This document shows, piece by piece, positions 1-7,157 of a stretch of DNA of 64,000 bases. Below the pieces are notes generated by a model that saw nothing but the letters and a program-made list of their open reading frames with translations, made no database searches and was not told the DNA's origin. Location: NCBI GenBank assembly GCA_020723285.1, contig DYJE01000012.1, positions 1 to 64,000 on the forward strand, in the 5' to 3' direction. The DNA is from Desulforapulum autotrophicum. Its GTDB lineage: Bacteria > Desulfobacterota > Desulfobacteria > Desulfobacterales > Desulfolunaceae. The position numbers were made by a program, and so were the translations under genes. Each line of letters starts with the position of its first letter. Positions within the stretch are counted from its first letter, which is position 1.

Positions 1-21
1 AATACATGTTGTTATGAAATT

Positions 22-57
22 CTACTTTTTACGAGTCCATCGATGTTGGACGTTCAT
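22..57. repeat. right end of an inverted-repeat (MITE-like) element followed by heptad repeats
   Basis: The sequence ACTTTTTACGAGTCCATC followed by GATGTTG and GACGTTC is repeated almost exactly at 6231-6280, where it forms the right end of a 150-bp hairpin element. Only the end of this copy is visible because the window starts here. It lies just downstream of the AAA+ gene stop. Confidence 0.55.
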
Positions 58-63
58 ATCTTC

Positions 64-1899
64 CTACCTGATCCCCTTCCTCTCCATCCCCGCAATTTCC
101 ATCAACCACAACTCCCTGTCCGGGTTTTCCCTGAACTCCTCGGGCAGAAGGCTGCGCCGTGTGCAGTTCACCAGGGCCTGGAGGGTCTGGTAGCGACGGG
201 CTTCTCCGATGGAGGGGGGGAGGATCTCGCGGATCACGGCGAGGATCTCGTCTTCGGAAAGCTTTGAGCCTTTGATGGAGACCCTGGCTTTGAGTTCCGA
301 CGCAAGGGATGAGAAGGTGGCGGCGGAACAGGGGCCCAAGGCCTTTTCGAGTTTTGCCGTCAGGTCTTCCGTGAGATCGGTTTCAAGGACGCTTTTGAAG
401 GTCCAGGCGATGAAGGCGTTGCAGTCCTCGCCTTCGGGGTCCAGGATGGGGATGATCAGGTCGCCCACGCGGCCCGGCCGCCTTATGTCCGGGGACAGGT
501 TCTGGATGCGGGCCGTCATGAGGAGCCAGAACACCCGGCCGCGAAGGGAGGTGTCGGACATCATGGACTGGATTTTTCCGGTTAACCGTCTTTCCGTGGA
601 ATGGCTTTCCTGGCCCACGCCGCCGAACTGGGTGTCGGCCTCGTCCACGAAGATCAGCACCCGGTTAAGGGCGTCAAGGACACGGCGAAGTCTCTCAAGG
701 ATCACGTCGGTCTGGCCGAACCACTGGCTGCGGAGGTTTTTGAGGACAAGGACGATCATGTCCAGTTCCGTGGCCACGGCCTCGAAGATGAACGTCTTGC
801 CCCCGCCCACGGGACCGCAGACCGCAGCTCCGGGAAGGGCTTCTGAGGGGCCCGCCTTGAAACGGGGGATCACGTCGTTTTCGAGGAAACGCTTGAGGCC
901 GGAAAAACCCACCACGTCGTTGAAGGTGTGGGTGGGTTTCTTGAATTCCACGATGTCGTCGCCGAGCTGGCTCTTGATGTAGTCCTCCACCTTTTCGATC
1001 ACGTCGGCCGAGGTGATGGGGGTGTCTTCGTGGACGGCCCCTTTGAGGAGCTGGTAAAGGGCGTGGAGGGAAAGGCCCGCCGTGTATCCGGCAAGGGCGG
1101 GGGTGCCGCCTTCGATTTTGAGTTTCCTATGTTCGGGCTGTTTTTTGTCGAACCATTCGATGAACGACAGCCGGGCGGCAAGGTCCGGAGAGTCGATGGA
1201 CACCTCGAGGACCTGGGGAAGCCGGGCGATGCGGTGATGGACCAGGCTCCGGGATTCGGCCACGAGGATCACCGTGTCGTCGCTTTCCATAAAGCCGGGA
1301 TCGGAAAACCAGTCCTGGCAGATGGAGACCCGGTGCCTGTCCGCGTCGGAAAGCCGGGTGATCTCCCCGTCCGGGACGATCATGTCCGCCGCTTCCACAA
1401 TGATGATGAGGTTCTCCGTCATGGGAGGGGCGACGCCGGTCATGGTCCGGGAGCACAGGCAGAGCTGCCGGAGAAGCTCCAGGGCCACCGTGGGGTTTCC
1501 CACGGCCTGGGTCATGACGTCGTCGAAGGACCGTTCAAGGGCGTCGATTTTCGCCCGTTCGGCACCCGATTTCAGCATCTTCCGGATGGCCAGGCTGTTT
1601 GCGTCGAAACCGCTCCGCCAGGCGAGCCAGGCGTTTTTCACGATCTCCCGGTGTTCAGGCCGGACGAACCGGATGGGGCCGTTCAGCTCGTAGATCAGGA
1701 GAATCCGTCCGCCGACCTGCCAGTTTTCGCAGAGAAAAGGGATGAGGGGCAGGTAGTCCGTGACGCCGTCTTTTCCTGTGGGGTAAAGGTCCTGGATGTT
1801 GCCGGTGAGGATCAGGGTCCGGGACTGGCCGGAGTTGACGATCCGTCCGGCTTTTTTCAAAAAGGCTCCGTATGTGGAGGAGGTTTCGTTTCCGCTCAT
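64..1899 (-). CDS. tandem AAA+ ATPase (Vps4/Ycf46-like active C-terminal AAA domain)
   Basis: A 611-residue predicted cytoplasmic ATPase. The C-terminal half is a classical AAA module: Walker A GPVGGGKT near residue 365, a pore-loop-like segment LRSQWFGQT, Walker B VLIFVDEAD near 422, and a second-region-of-homology arginine motif RRPGR near 475. The N-terminal half (about 25-290) looks like a degenerate AAA domain: it has a Walker-B-like strand LIIIVEAADMI and a VILVAES strand but no P-loop, as in Ycf46-type proteins. The chosen start makes an ATGA overlap with the upstream ABC ATPase stop; an ATG at 1914 is an alternative. It is the last gene of the envelope cluster that also encodes a PspA-like protein. 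Classical AAA ATPases such as Vps4 remodel ESCRT-III polymers, so a role in remodelling that protein is attractive but inferred. Confidence 0.85.
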   Translation of the reverse strand: MSGNETSSTYGAFLKKAGRIVNSGQSRTLILTGNIQDLYPTGKDGVTDYLPLIPFLCENWQVGGRILLIYELNGPIRFVRPEHREIVKNAWLAWRSGFDANSLAIRKMLKSGAERAKIDALERSFDDVMTQAVGNPTVALELLRQLCLCSRTMTGVAPPMTENLIIIVEAADMIVPDGEITRLSDADRHRVSICQDWFSDPGFMESDDTVILVAESRSLVHHRIARLPQVLEVSIDSPDLAARLSFIEWFDKKQPEHRKLKIEGGTPALAGYTAGLSLHALYQLLKGAVHEDTPITSADVIEKVEDYIKSQLGDDIVEFKKPTHTFNDVVGFSGLKRFLENDVIPRFKAGPSEALPGAAVCGPVGGGKTFIFEAVATELDMIVLVLKNLRSQWFGQTDVILERLRRVLDALNRVLIFVDEADTQFGGVGQESHSTERRLTGKIQSMMSDTSLRGRVFWLLMTARIQNLSPDIRRPGRVGDLIIPILDPEGEDCNAFIAWTFKSVLETDLTEDLTAKLEKALGPCSAATFSSLASELKARVSIKGSKLSEDEILAVIREILPPSIGEARRYQTLQALVNCTRRSLLPEEFRENPDRELWLMEIAGMERKGIR

Positions 1900-2876
1900 C
1901 GGTTTTTCGCCCATCCTTCCCCGGCACCCACTTCCTGCCAGAACGTCACGTGTTCGTTCCTGTCCGTAATGAACCGGCCTTCAAAGGCCACATTTCTAAG
2001 GACGTCCTTTTTTGTTTTGAAATCGCCGAAGTCCGGCGTCTGGTCCGGCAGGTACACCGGCATCATGCGGTCGTAAACCACCGTGGCACCGGGGTGGCGG
2101 GCAAGCCCCGTTCCGGCGTGGTCCCAGTGCTGGGAAAGGGCCACCACCCGGTCGCCCACGTAGATCGCCTCGTTCAGCTCGTGGGTGACGATGAGGATGG
2201 TGTAGGGCGGCGGCTGGTTGTTCTTCCGCGCCTCGGTGTTTTTCGCGTAGAGGGTGAGGAGCATTTTCTGGAGTTCCTCCCGGGTGGCCTCGTCCAGGGC
2301 ACCGAAGGGCTCGTCAAGGAGGAGGATCGCGGGTTTCATGACAAGGGCCTGGGCGATGCCCACCCGCTGGCGCATACCGCCGGACATCTCGTGGGGGTAT
2401 TGGTTGAGCGCGTTTCCGAGCTTCAGGCTTTCGAGGAGTTCGTCCGCCTCGGCCAGGTGTTTTTTCCGGAGCGCCCGCCAGGCCGGATAGCGGAACAGCC
2501 GGAAGGGAATGCTGGTCTGGTCCAGCATCAGCCCTACGGCCACGTTCTCCCTTGCCGTCAGGAAAGGGAAAAGGGTGTACTGCTGGTACACGATGCCCCT
2601 GTCCCGTCCGGGCCGCCGGACGGTGTGTTCCGGTCCCCCTTTGCTGTGCTTCACCACCACCTCTCCTTCGGTGGGAGGGTGGGTTCCCACGATGGCCCGG
2701 AGCAGGGTGGATTTCCCGCAGCCGCTGGCCCCCACCAGGGCCACGATCTCGCCCCGGATGATTTTGAGGTCGATGTTGTAAAGGACCTGTTTGTCCCCGA
2801 ACCTGTGGTTGATGTTCCGGCATTCGAGGACGATGTCTTCCGTGACCGGCACTGCCGTTTCCTTATCGTTTTTCAT
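1896..2876 (-). CDS. ABC transporter ATP-binding protein (nitrate/sulfonate/taurine family)
   Basis: A 326-residue cytoplasmic ABC ATPase of the NrtD/SsuB/TauB group. Walker A GASGCGKST lies at about 49-57, the signature is MSGGMRQR rather than LSGG, and Walker B is ILLLDEPFGALDE. An extension of roughly 80-100 residues follows the usual end of the nucleotide-binding domain. The start at 2876 has a good AGGTGG ribosome site; upstream in-frame codons lie inside the permease gene. It overlaps the permease end by 14 bases and the AAA+ gene by 4 (ATGA), so the three genes are translationally coupled. It probably energises the permease next door. The substrate cannot be told from sequence. Confidence 0.92.
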   Translation of the reverse strand: MKNDKETAVPVTEDIVLECRNINHRFGDKQVLYNIDLKIIRGEIVALVGASGCGKSTLLRAIVGTHPPTEGEVVVKHSKGGPEHTVRRPGRDRGIVYQQYTLFPFLTARENVAVGLMLDQTSIPFRLFRYPAWRALRKKHLAEADELLESLKLGNALNQYPHEMSGGMRQRVGIAQALVMKPAILLLDEPFGALDEATREELQKMLLTLYAKNTEARKNNQPPPYTILIVTHELNEAIYVGDRVVALSQHWDHAGTGLARHPGATVVYDRMMPVYLPDQTPDFGDFKTKKDVLRNVAFEGRFITDRNEHVTFWQEVGAGEGWAKNR

Positions 2877-3669
2877 GGACGTACCACCTGAAGAAAAACC
2901 GTTGAACCCGGCGGAGCATGTCGTCCATGGCGAAGCCGAAGGCCGCCAGGACCGCCAGGTAGGGATAAACCACACTCATGTTGAGGAGCCTGGACTGGAG
3001 CCTGATCCTGTACCCGAACCCCACGTCGCCCACCACCATTTCCGCGGCGATGAGGTAGACCATGGCCGGTCCGATCTGGAGCCTTACGGCATCGATGAGC
3101 TTGGGCAGGATCTGCCGGAAGATGATGTTCCATATCAGCTCGGTCTGGGACGCCCCCAGGGTGTAGGCCTTGTACAGGGTTTCGTCGGGAACCTCCCTCA
3201 CGGCCAGGTACACGGACTGGGCCAGGGTGGGCAGGACCCCGAAGGCGATCATAGCCACGTACATCCGCGTGTCCGTCCCGGCCAGCACGAAGAAAACCGC
3301 CAGGGCCGCCGTGGGCGGAACCTTGGCGAGGAGCGACAGAGGCGGCCCGAGAAACGATTCGAAGGGCGTGAAGCACCCCATGAGAAGTCCTAAAACCACG
3401 GCCCCCAGGACTCCGAAGAAAAGGCCGAGGAAAAGCCGCGAAAGGGTGGCTTCCCCGTCCTCCACAATCCATCTTTCCTCCGACCGTTCGTCCACGGATA
3501 CGATCTGTTTCACCCCGTCGGCCAGCTGGCTCCACGTGGGGATGGTGGTGTCGTCGGGGTTCGTCTTGTGCTGCCAGCCCGATACCAGGGTGTAAAATCC
3601 CAGCATGGTAAGGATGGAGAGAAGGCCCAGGACAAGGGCCGCCTTTTTCGAGATGGGATGTCGGATCAT
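2863..3669 (-). CDS. ABC transporter permease (SsuC/TauC family)
   Basis: A 268-residue inner-membrane protein with an N-terminal membrane segment and several further hydrophobic helices. It has the binding-protein-dependent permease core, with the EAA-type loop around YTLGASQTELIWNIIFRQILP, as in SsuC/TauC/NrtB proteins. It would form the channel with the ATPase encoded immediately downstream. The matching binding protein at 4639-5730 lies upstream but is separated by about 970 bases containing a toxin-antitoxin pair and repeats. The original operon may therefore have been split by insertion. The transported solute is unknown. Confidence 0.9.
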   Translation of the reverse strand: MIRHPISKKAALVLGLLSILTMLGFYTLVSGWQHKTNPDDTTIPTWSQLADGVKQIVSVDERSEERWIVEDGEATLSRLFLGLFFGVLGAVVLGLLMGCFTPFESFLGPPLSLLAKVPPTAALAVFFVLAGTDTRMYVAMIAFGVLPTLAQSVYLAVREVPDETLYKAYTLGASQTELIWNIIFRQILPKLIDAVRLQIGPAMVYLIAAEMVVGDVGFGYRIRLQSRLLNMSVVYPYLAVLAAFGFAMDDMLRRVQRFFFRWYVHEKR

Positions 3670-3805
3670 GGTGTTTCCTCCGGGTTTGACCCGCGTGTCC
3701 GCACCTATGAGACCCTTATGGGTGCGGACGGAAAAGAAGATTGTTTTTTATAGTGGTTAACATAAATCTGTTCCGATTCAAGCCTTCGGCGACCATGCCG
3801 GGGGC

Positions 3806-3845
3806 CAAACTTTTTGAAAAAGTTTGACAAAACAGGTCCTGTTTT
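3806..3845. terminator. two adjacent hairpins, possible terminator
   Basis: Perfect inverted repeat CAAACTTTTT/AAAAAGTTTG at 3806-3826, followed at once by AAAACAGG/CCTGTTTT at 3829-3845. The 3670-4030 gap around them (360 bases between permease and toxin gene) holds no convincing gene. The hairpins could end transcription of the toxin-antitoxin pair on the minus strand or be REP-like repeats. Confidence 0.45.
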
Positions 3846-3991
3846 ATCACCATCAGTGAAATGCCATTTTTTGTTCATGTGGGCCGAGCCAACGGCACGA
3901 AACCCGTCAAATACCCCGATCATCCAACTGTTTTATGGCCTTAAAAACAGCCTTCTCGATAGAACGGCTGTTTCCTGGTAAGTGAGACACA

Positions 3992-4016
3992 GGATTTGCT
4001 TCCTTAATCCGACTAC
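3992..4016. repeat. degenerate REP-like palindrome
   Basis: GGATT...AATCC followed by CGACTAC resembles the REP-like units at 5798, 5909, 55165, 55301 and 55471 (arms GTCGGNTT/AANCCGAC followed by CTACG). It is the weakest member of the family and sits just after the toxin gene. Confidence 0.35.
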
Positions 4017-4030
4017 CTGCGACACCTCTT

Positions 4031-4330
4031 TTACAAAGATGACCTGATTAACCAGTATCCGGGTACGCGTTTTGTATGGGCGACCGCGATGATCCGGATA
4101 TGGTCCGGTTCAATGGTGAAAATGATAGCGTACGGGAATTTATGCATCAGGTACCGGCGGAAAGGAGGCTTTACGACTCTGAACCGAAACGGCGATTCAA
4201 CGATGTGTTGAACCGCCGTTTCCACGGCATGACGGAATTTTCGCCCCAAACCTTTACGGCACTCTTCATAGTATTGAATCGAAAACAGGAATTCGGAACG
4301 GGCTTCAGGATCAAATAAAACAGAATTCAT
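4031..4330 (-). CDS. ParE/RelE-superfamily toxin
   Basis: A 99-residue protein with the typical ParE/RelE layout: an N-terminal helix with FLFSIQYYEE, a central R-rich strand FRVVKPPFRRYLMHKFPYAIIF, and the C-terminal HTKRVPGYW tail common in ParE-like toxins. ParE proteins poison gyrase, whereas RelE proteins cut ribosome-bound mRNA; sequence alone does not decide which this is. Its start overlaps the upstream antitoxin stop by ATGA, the normal antitoxin-toxin order. The pair sits inside what looks like a split ABC transporter operon, which suggests insertion. Confidence 0.88.
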   Translation of the reverse strand: MNSVLFDPEARSEFLFSIQYYEECRKGLGRKFRHAVETAVQHIVESPFRFRVVKPPFRRYLMHKFPYAIIFTIEPDHIRIIAVAHTKRVPGYWLIRSSL

Positions 4331-4557
4331 TTAAGAATCCGGTCCGCTTCAGCAAAGACTTCGGCTGCGAGGACACCTTTTCTTCCACCCGACAGGTATT
4401 CGCTGTATCGCTTTTCGGCTTCCTGGATCCAGATGGAATCCGTATCATCCATGTCCTTTTCATCGAGCGAACTCAGAAGCCTGTCTGCAAGAAAGGCCCG
4501 TTCCTGATGTGAAAGGCTGAGCGCTTCACGTTCAATTTTATTTAGTTGATCTGACAT
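4327..4557 (-). CDS. addiction-module antitoxin (PF09720/TIGR02574 type)
   Basis: A 76-residue acidic protein resembling the 'putative addiction module component' family that pairs with ParE/RelE toxins. Features are an N-terminal helix ending LSHQERAFLADRLLSSL, a central acidic stretch, and WIQEAEKRYSEYLSG followed by a short tail that would wrap the toxin. It precedes the toxin with an ATGA overlap, allowing coupled translation. Such antitoxins usually neutralise the toxin and, with it, repress their own promoter; no operator could be identified here. Confidence 0.87.
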   Translation of the reverse strand: MSDQLNKIEREALSLSHQERAFLADRLLSSLDEKDMDDTDSIWIQEAEKRYSEYLSGGRKGVLAAEVFAEADRILK

Positions 4558-4638
4558 GATGACCTCCGGGCCAATATTTTTTCATGAAATTCAGTATAAC
4601 GTCATGGCTGTGGGACGTCAAACCCTTGATCTGTTTTA

Positions 4639-5730
4639 TCATTTTATCGTTGCGTTCTTCGCCTTCACCTTCTCCACGTAAGCCGGGTTGAAGAGGAGCA
4701 TGGCGGGTTTCTTCGCGTCGCCTTTGCCGTAGTCCACAACGGGTTCTTTTGGAACGATGTCGTGGGTGACGCAGAAGGCGGTGACTTTCTTCATGATGTC
4801 CTTTGTTTCCTTGGAGGTGAGGACGTTCACGGCGTCTTCCGGGGTTTTGTAAAACTTCGTCTGTTTCACCACGTCCTTCATGCTGGCAAGTTTCAGGTTG
4901 GAGAACTTCTCGCCCAGGGCCACGAGGGTGGCGTCGGCTGTTTTCGGGTCTTCCATGCGCTTGACGATGGCGTAGAACGTGTCGATCACGGCGCAGGCGA
5001 AGGCTTCGCCGCCGGGTGAAGCGAGGGTTTTCTTGCCCACGGCCACCATGTCGATGATCTCACCGGGGATTTTCGTGGAATCGAAAAGAACCCGGGTATC
5101 CTTGCGTTTGGAAAGGGTTTCGAGGACAAAGGGGTTCCAGACCACGATGGCGTCGGTGCCTTTTTTCTTCTGCTGCATGGCCACGGCGGCCGCGGAGGGG
5201 TCCATGTTGGTGAAACGGTAGTCTTTCTCTTTCTCCCCTAAGATTTCGAGGTTCCGGACGAAGCAGTACTCGGACACGGTCTTGGCCAGGCCGTAGACGT
5301 TCTTGCCCTTGAGCTGTTTGATGTCGGTGATCCCTGCGGTAACGATCAGGGCGTCCGCTCCGAAGCTGGTGCTGGTGGGAAGGATGGCCACAGACGGCCG
5401 TGAAAGGCAGGGGTTCAGCACGTCCATGTTGGTGATGCACACGGCGTCGCACTGGGACGCACCGTACATCACCAGGCAGGAATCGTAGTCCGCTTCCTTG
5501 AGGACGATGTCCACGTTCCATTTCTTTTCCATGATCCCCATCTTGCCTTTCTTGCCGTCGATGAGCTTCAGCGATTCGGCCACGCCGAAGGTGCTCCAGG
5601 ACGGGTACTCGCTCCAGGCCAGGGAGAAAACCGGGGTTTTGGCGGCAGCCTGCACCGCAGGAGCGGAGAAGGAGACAAGGCACAGGGTGATGATGGTGAT
5701 GCATGATAGTATTCGGTTTATCCGGTTCAT
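4639..5730 (-). CDS. ABC transporter substrate-binding protein (NMT1/THI5-like)
   Basis: A 363-residue periplasmic binding protein with a signal peptide (hydrophobic core IITLCLVSFSAPAVQA, cleavage after AQA or AAA). The body fits the nitrate/sulfonate/taurine NMT1-like fold: an N-terminal lobe with WSEYPSW, then MYGASQCDAVCITNMDVL, a second lobe with LKGKNVYGLAKTVSEYCF, and DAIVVWNPFVLETL. A strong AGGAG ribosome site precedes the ATG. It probably serves the permease and ATPase at 1896-3669. It shares strings such as VVWNPFVLETL/VLWEPYVSKAL with the OmpA-fused protein at 7945-9522, so the binding domains in this cluster are paralogues. Confidence 0.9.
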   Translation of the reverse strand: MNRINRILSCITIITLCLVSFSAPAVQAAAKTPVFSLAWSEYPSWSTFGVAESLKLIDGKKGKMGIMEKKWNVDIVLKEADYDSCLVMYGASQCDAVCITNMDVLNPCLSRPSVAILPTSTSFGADALIVTAGITDIKQLKGKNVYGLAKTVSEYCFVRNLEILGEKEKDYRFTNMDPSAAAVAMQQKKKGTDAIVVWNPFVLETLSKRKDTRVLFDSTKIPGEIIDMVAVGKKTLASPGGEAFACAVIDTFYAIVKRMEDPKTADATLVALGEKFSNLKLASMKDVVKQTKFYKTPEDAVNVLTSKETKDIMKKVTAFCVTHDIVPKEPVVDYGKGDAKKPAMLLFNPAYVEKVKAKNATIK

Positions 5731-5794
5731 GGATGACTCCTTTTTTTATTGGTTGAATTCAATCTGACTTTGTAACGTTTTAGGTCAGCCTACG

Positions 5795-5937
5795 TAGGTC
5801 GGGTTCAAAAACCCGACAAATGACCCGATCCTTTAAATTCAACAACGTATGAACAACCTTTCAGGCTGATATGTTTACCATCCCCCGCCCTTGATTCTGA
5901 GGAGGCCCGTCGGATTTCGTTCCTCAATCCGACCTAC
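5795..5937. repeat. two REP-like palindromes in a 560-bp gene-free stretch
   Basis: GTCGGGTT/AACCCGAC at 5798-5817 and GTCGGATT/AATCCGAC at 5909-5933, the latter followed by CTAC and the former preceded by GTAG. The same family recurs at 55165-55495. The stretch 5731-6289 has no gene; besides these units it carries heptad repeats and the hairpin element described next. Confidence 0.6.
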
Positions 5938-5979
5938 ATCTTTTTAACGGGAATGATGAACCTGCCATTCATTCACCAT

Positions 5980-6010
5980 TCGATGTTCCGTGTTCGATGT
6001 TCGATGTTCA
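5980..6010. repeat. GATGTT-type heptad repeat tract
   Basis: Tandem 7-base units of the form CGATGTT, CGTGTTC, GATGTTC. The same degenerate heptad appears at 6082-6100, 6247-6282, 43-57 and 48680-48720, always intergenic. Function unknown. Confidence 0.55.
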
Positions 6011-6098
6011 AAAAACATTCGAATCCGAATCAATACCTGCACGGCCGGACCCTCCGACCAACAGACAGAGCAACTTCCGCCATTCGACGTTGGATGTT

Positions 6099-6248
6099 GA
6101 TGGCGTCGTAAAAAGTCCCATATGCGGCGTTATAGTGTTTGGCCAGACACTCGACATACTACATGTATGCCTTCGCGCCTGGCCAAACACTATGCCTTGC
6201 CTCTGGGCCTTTTTCCATAGCCATCGGGCGACTTTTTACGAGTCCATC
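6099..6248. repeat. 150-bp inverted-repeat element, MITE-like
   Basis: Terminal arms GATGGCGTCGTAAAAAGTC (6099-6117) and its near-perfect reverse complement (6230-6248, 17 of 19 matching) enclose a perfect inner inverted repeat ATAGTGTTTGGCCAG (6132-6146) / CTGGCCAAACACTAT (6179-6193), with a smaller CATAC/GTATG stem at the tip. It is flanked on both sides by heptad repeats. It encodes no protein. The right end recurs at the start of the window. It is compatible with a non-autonomous mobile element or a folded RNA or cruciform. Confidence 0.65.
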
Positions 6249-6282
6249 GATGTTGAAAGTTGAGCGTTGGACGTTCATTCGT
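6247..6282. repeat. GATGTT-type heptad repeat tract abutting the PspA-like gene stop
   Basis: Successive units CGATGTTG, AAAGTTG, AGCGTTG, GACGTTC directly follow the hairpin element and end 8 bases before the stop of the PspA-like gene. Confidence 0.5.
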
Positions 6283-6289
6283 TATCCGC

Positions 6290-7117
6290 CTATTCAGGCA
6301 ACGACGATTTCTCTCCCGCCTCTTTCTTCTCCTTGGCCCCGCTGTCCGTCTGGGCGGCGAGTCCCACCAGGGCGTCGAATTCGGTGTTGGCCGAGGTGCT
6401 TCTGGCGTATTCCAGGAATTCGGCTTCCTGGGCGCGGGTGTCGGTTCCGGCCATTTCCCGGGAGATGCGGGCTTCGGCTTTCACTTCCTGGCGGAGTTCG
6501 CGCATGCGCTGGAGCTCTTTTTCCGTGCCGTCGTCGGCGATTCCTGAAAAGGCGTCGGCGATGTCTTTTTCCTGTTTGGCGGTGATGATCTCGGCCACGG
6601 CGTCGGCGGCTTCGGCTTTGAGGGTTTCAATTTCCCGGACCAGGTGCTGGAGCTTAATCTTGTGGTCTTTGATCTTGTCACCGTAGGATTTCACGTCGGC
6701 TTCAAGCTCGTCGATGCGGGCCTGTTTTTCCGTGAGGGTGGAGTTGAAATCGTTGTAGGCCGCCAGGCATTTCAGGTAGTCCTCGTCGGCTTTGACCTCC
6801 GCCTCGGTCTTCCCTTGGGCCTTAAGCTGTTCCACCTTCTGTTTGGCCTTAGCCAGGGCTCCGGCTTTCAGGTCTTCGAGCTTCCGGGTTTCGTCGGTGA
6901 GAGTCTTAACCTTGGCGATCTTGTTTTCCTGCTGGGCGATGAGACCGGCCACGGCCTGTTTGTACTGGTGGATGCGGTCCGTCTTGTCACGGATCACTTC
7001 GTCGTACTTGGCCCGCATCACGTGGGGGTTCATGTCCAGGGTCCTCCTTGCCGAGTCGAGCTGGCCGGTAAGCAGGTAGCCTACAGCTTTCATCCATCTG
7101 AAAAGTGCTGATACCAT
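6290..7117 (-). CDS. PspA/IM30-like (ESCRT-III superfamily) coiled-coil protein
   Basis: A 275-residue protein that is almost entirely charged alpha-helix. It begins with an amphipathic stretch ALFRWMKAVGYLLTG and continues through long heptad-rich helices (IHQYKQAVAGLIAQQENKI, ELEADVKSYGDKIKDHKIKLQ). PspA and Vipp1/IM30 are bacterial ESCRT-III homologues that polymerise on the inner face of the membrane and stabilise or repair it. The C-terminal 40 residues are non-helical and hydrophilic. It is encoded 40 bases after a two-helix membrane protein gene, on the same strand as OmpA-fused binding proteins and a VWA protein, with a classical AAA+ ATPase further along. Assignment to the PspA group rests on its overall pattern, not on a diagnostic motif. 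Confidence 0.75.
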   Translation of the reverse strand: MVSALFRWMKAVGYLLTGQLDSARRTLDMNPHVMRAKYDEVIRDKTDRIHQYKQAVAGLIAQQENKIAKVKTLTDETRKLEDLKAGALAKAKQKVEQLKAQGKTEAEVKADEDYLKCLAAYNDFNSTLTEKQARIDELEADVKSYGDKIKDHKIKLQHLVREIETLKAEAADAVAEIITAKQEKDIADAFSGIADDGTEKELQRMRELRQEVKAEARISREMAGTDTRAQEAEFLEYARSTSANTEFDALVGLAAQTDSGAKEKKEAGEKSSLPE

Positions 7118-7157
7118 TATGTTATTCTCCTTTTTTAGTTTTCTGTATAAATATCAT

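Noticed and set aside
928-2076. Long plus-strand reading frame (382 codons)
   Set aside because: Lies antisense to the AAA+ and ABC ATPase genes; its protein is low-complexity and matches no family. GC-rich codon use leaves such shadows open.
1872-2891. Plus-strand frame of 339 codons
   Set aside because: Antisense to the ABC ATPase, whose motifs are complete.
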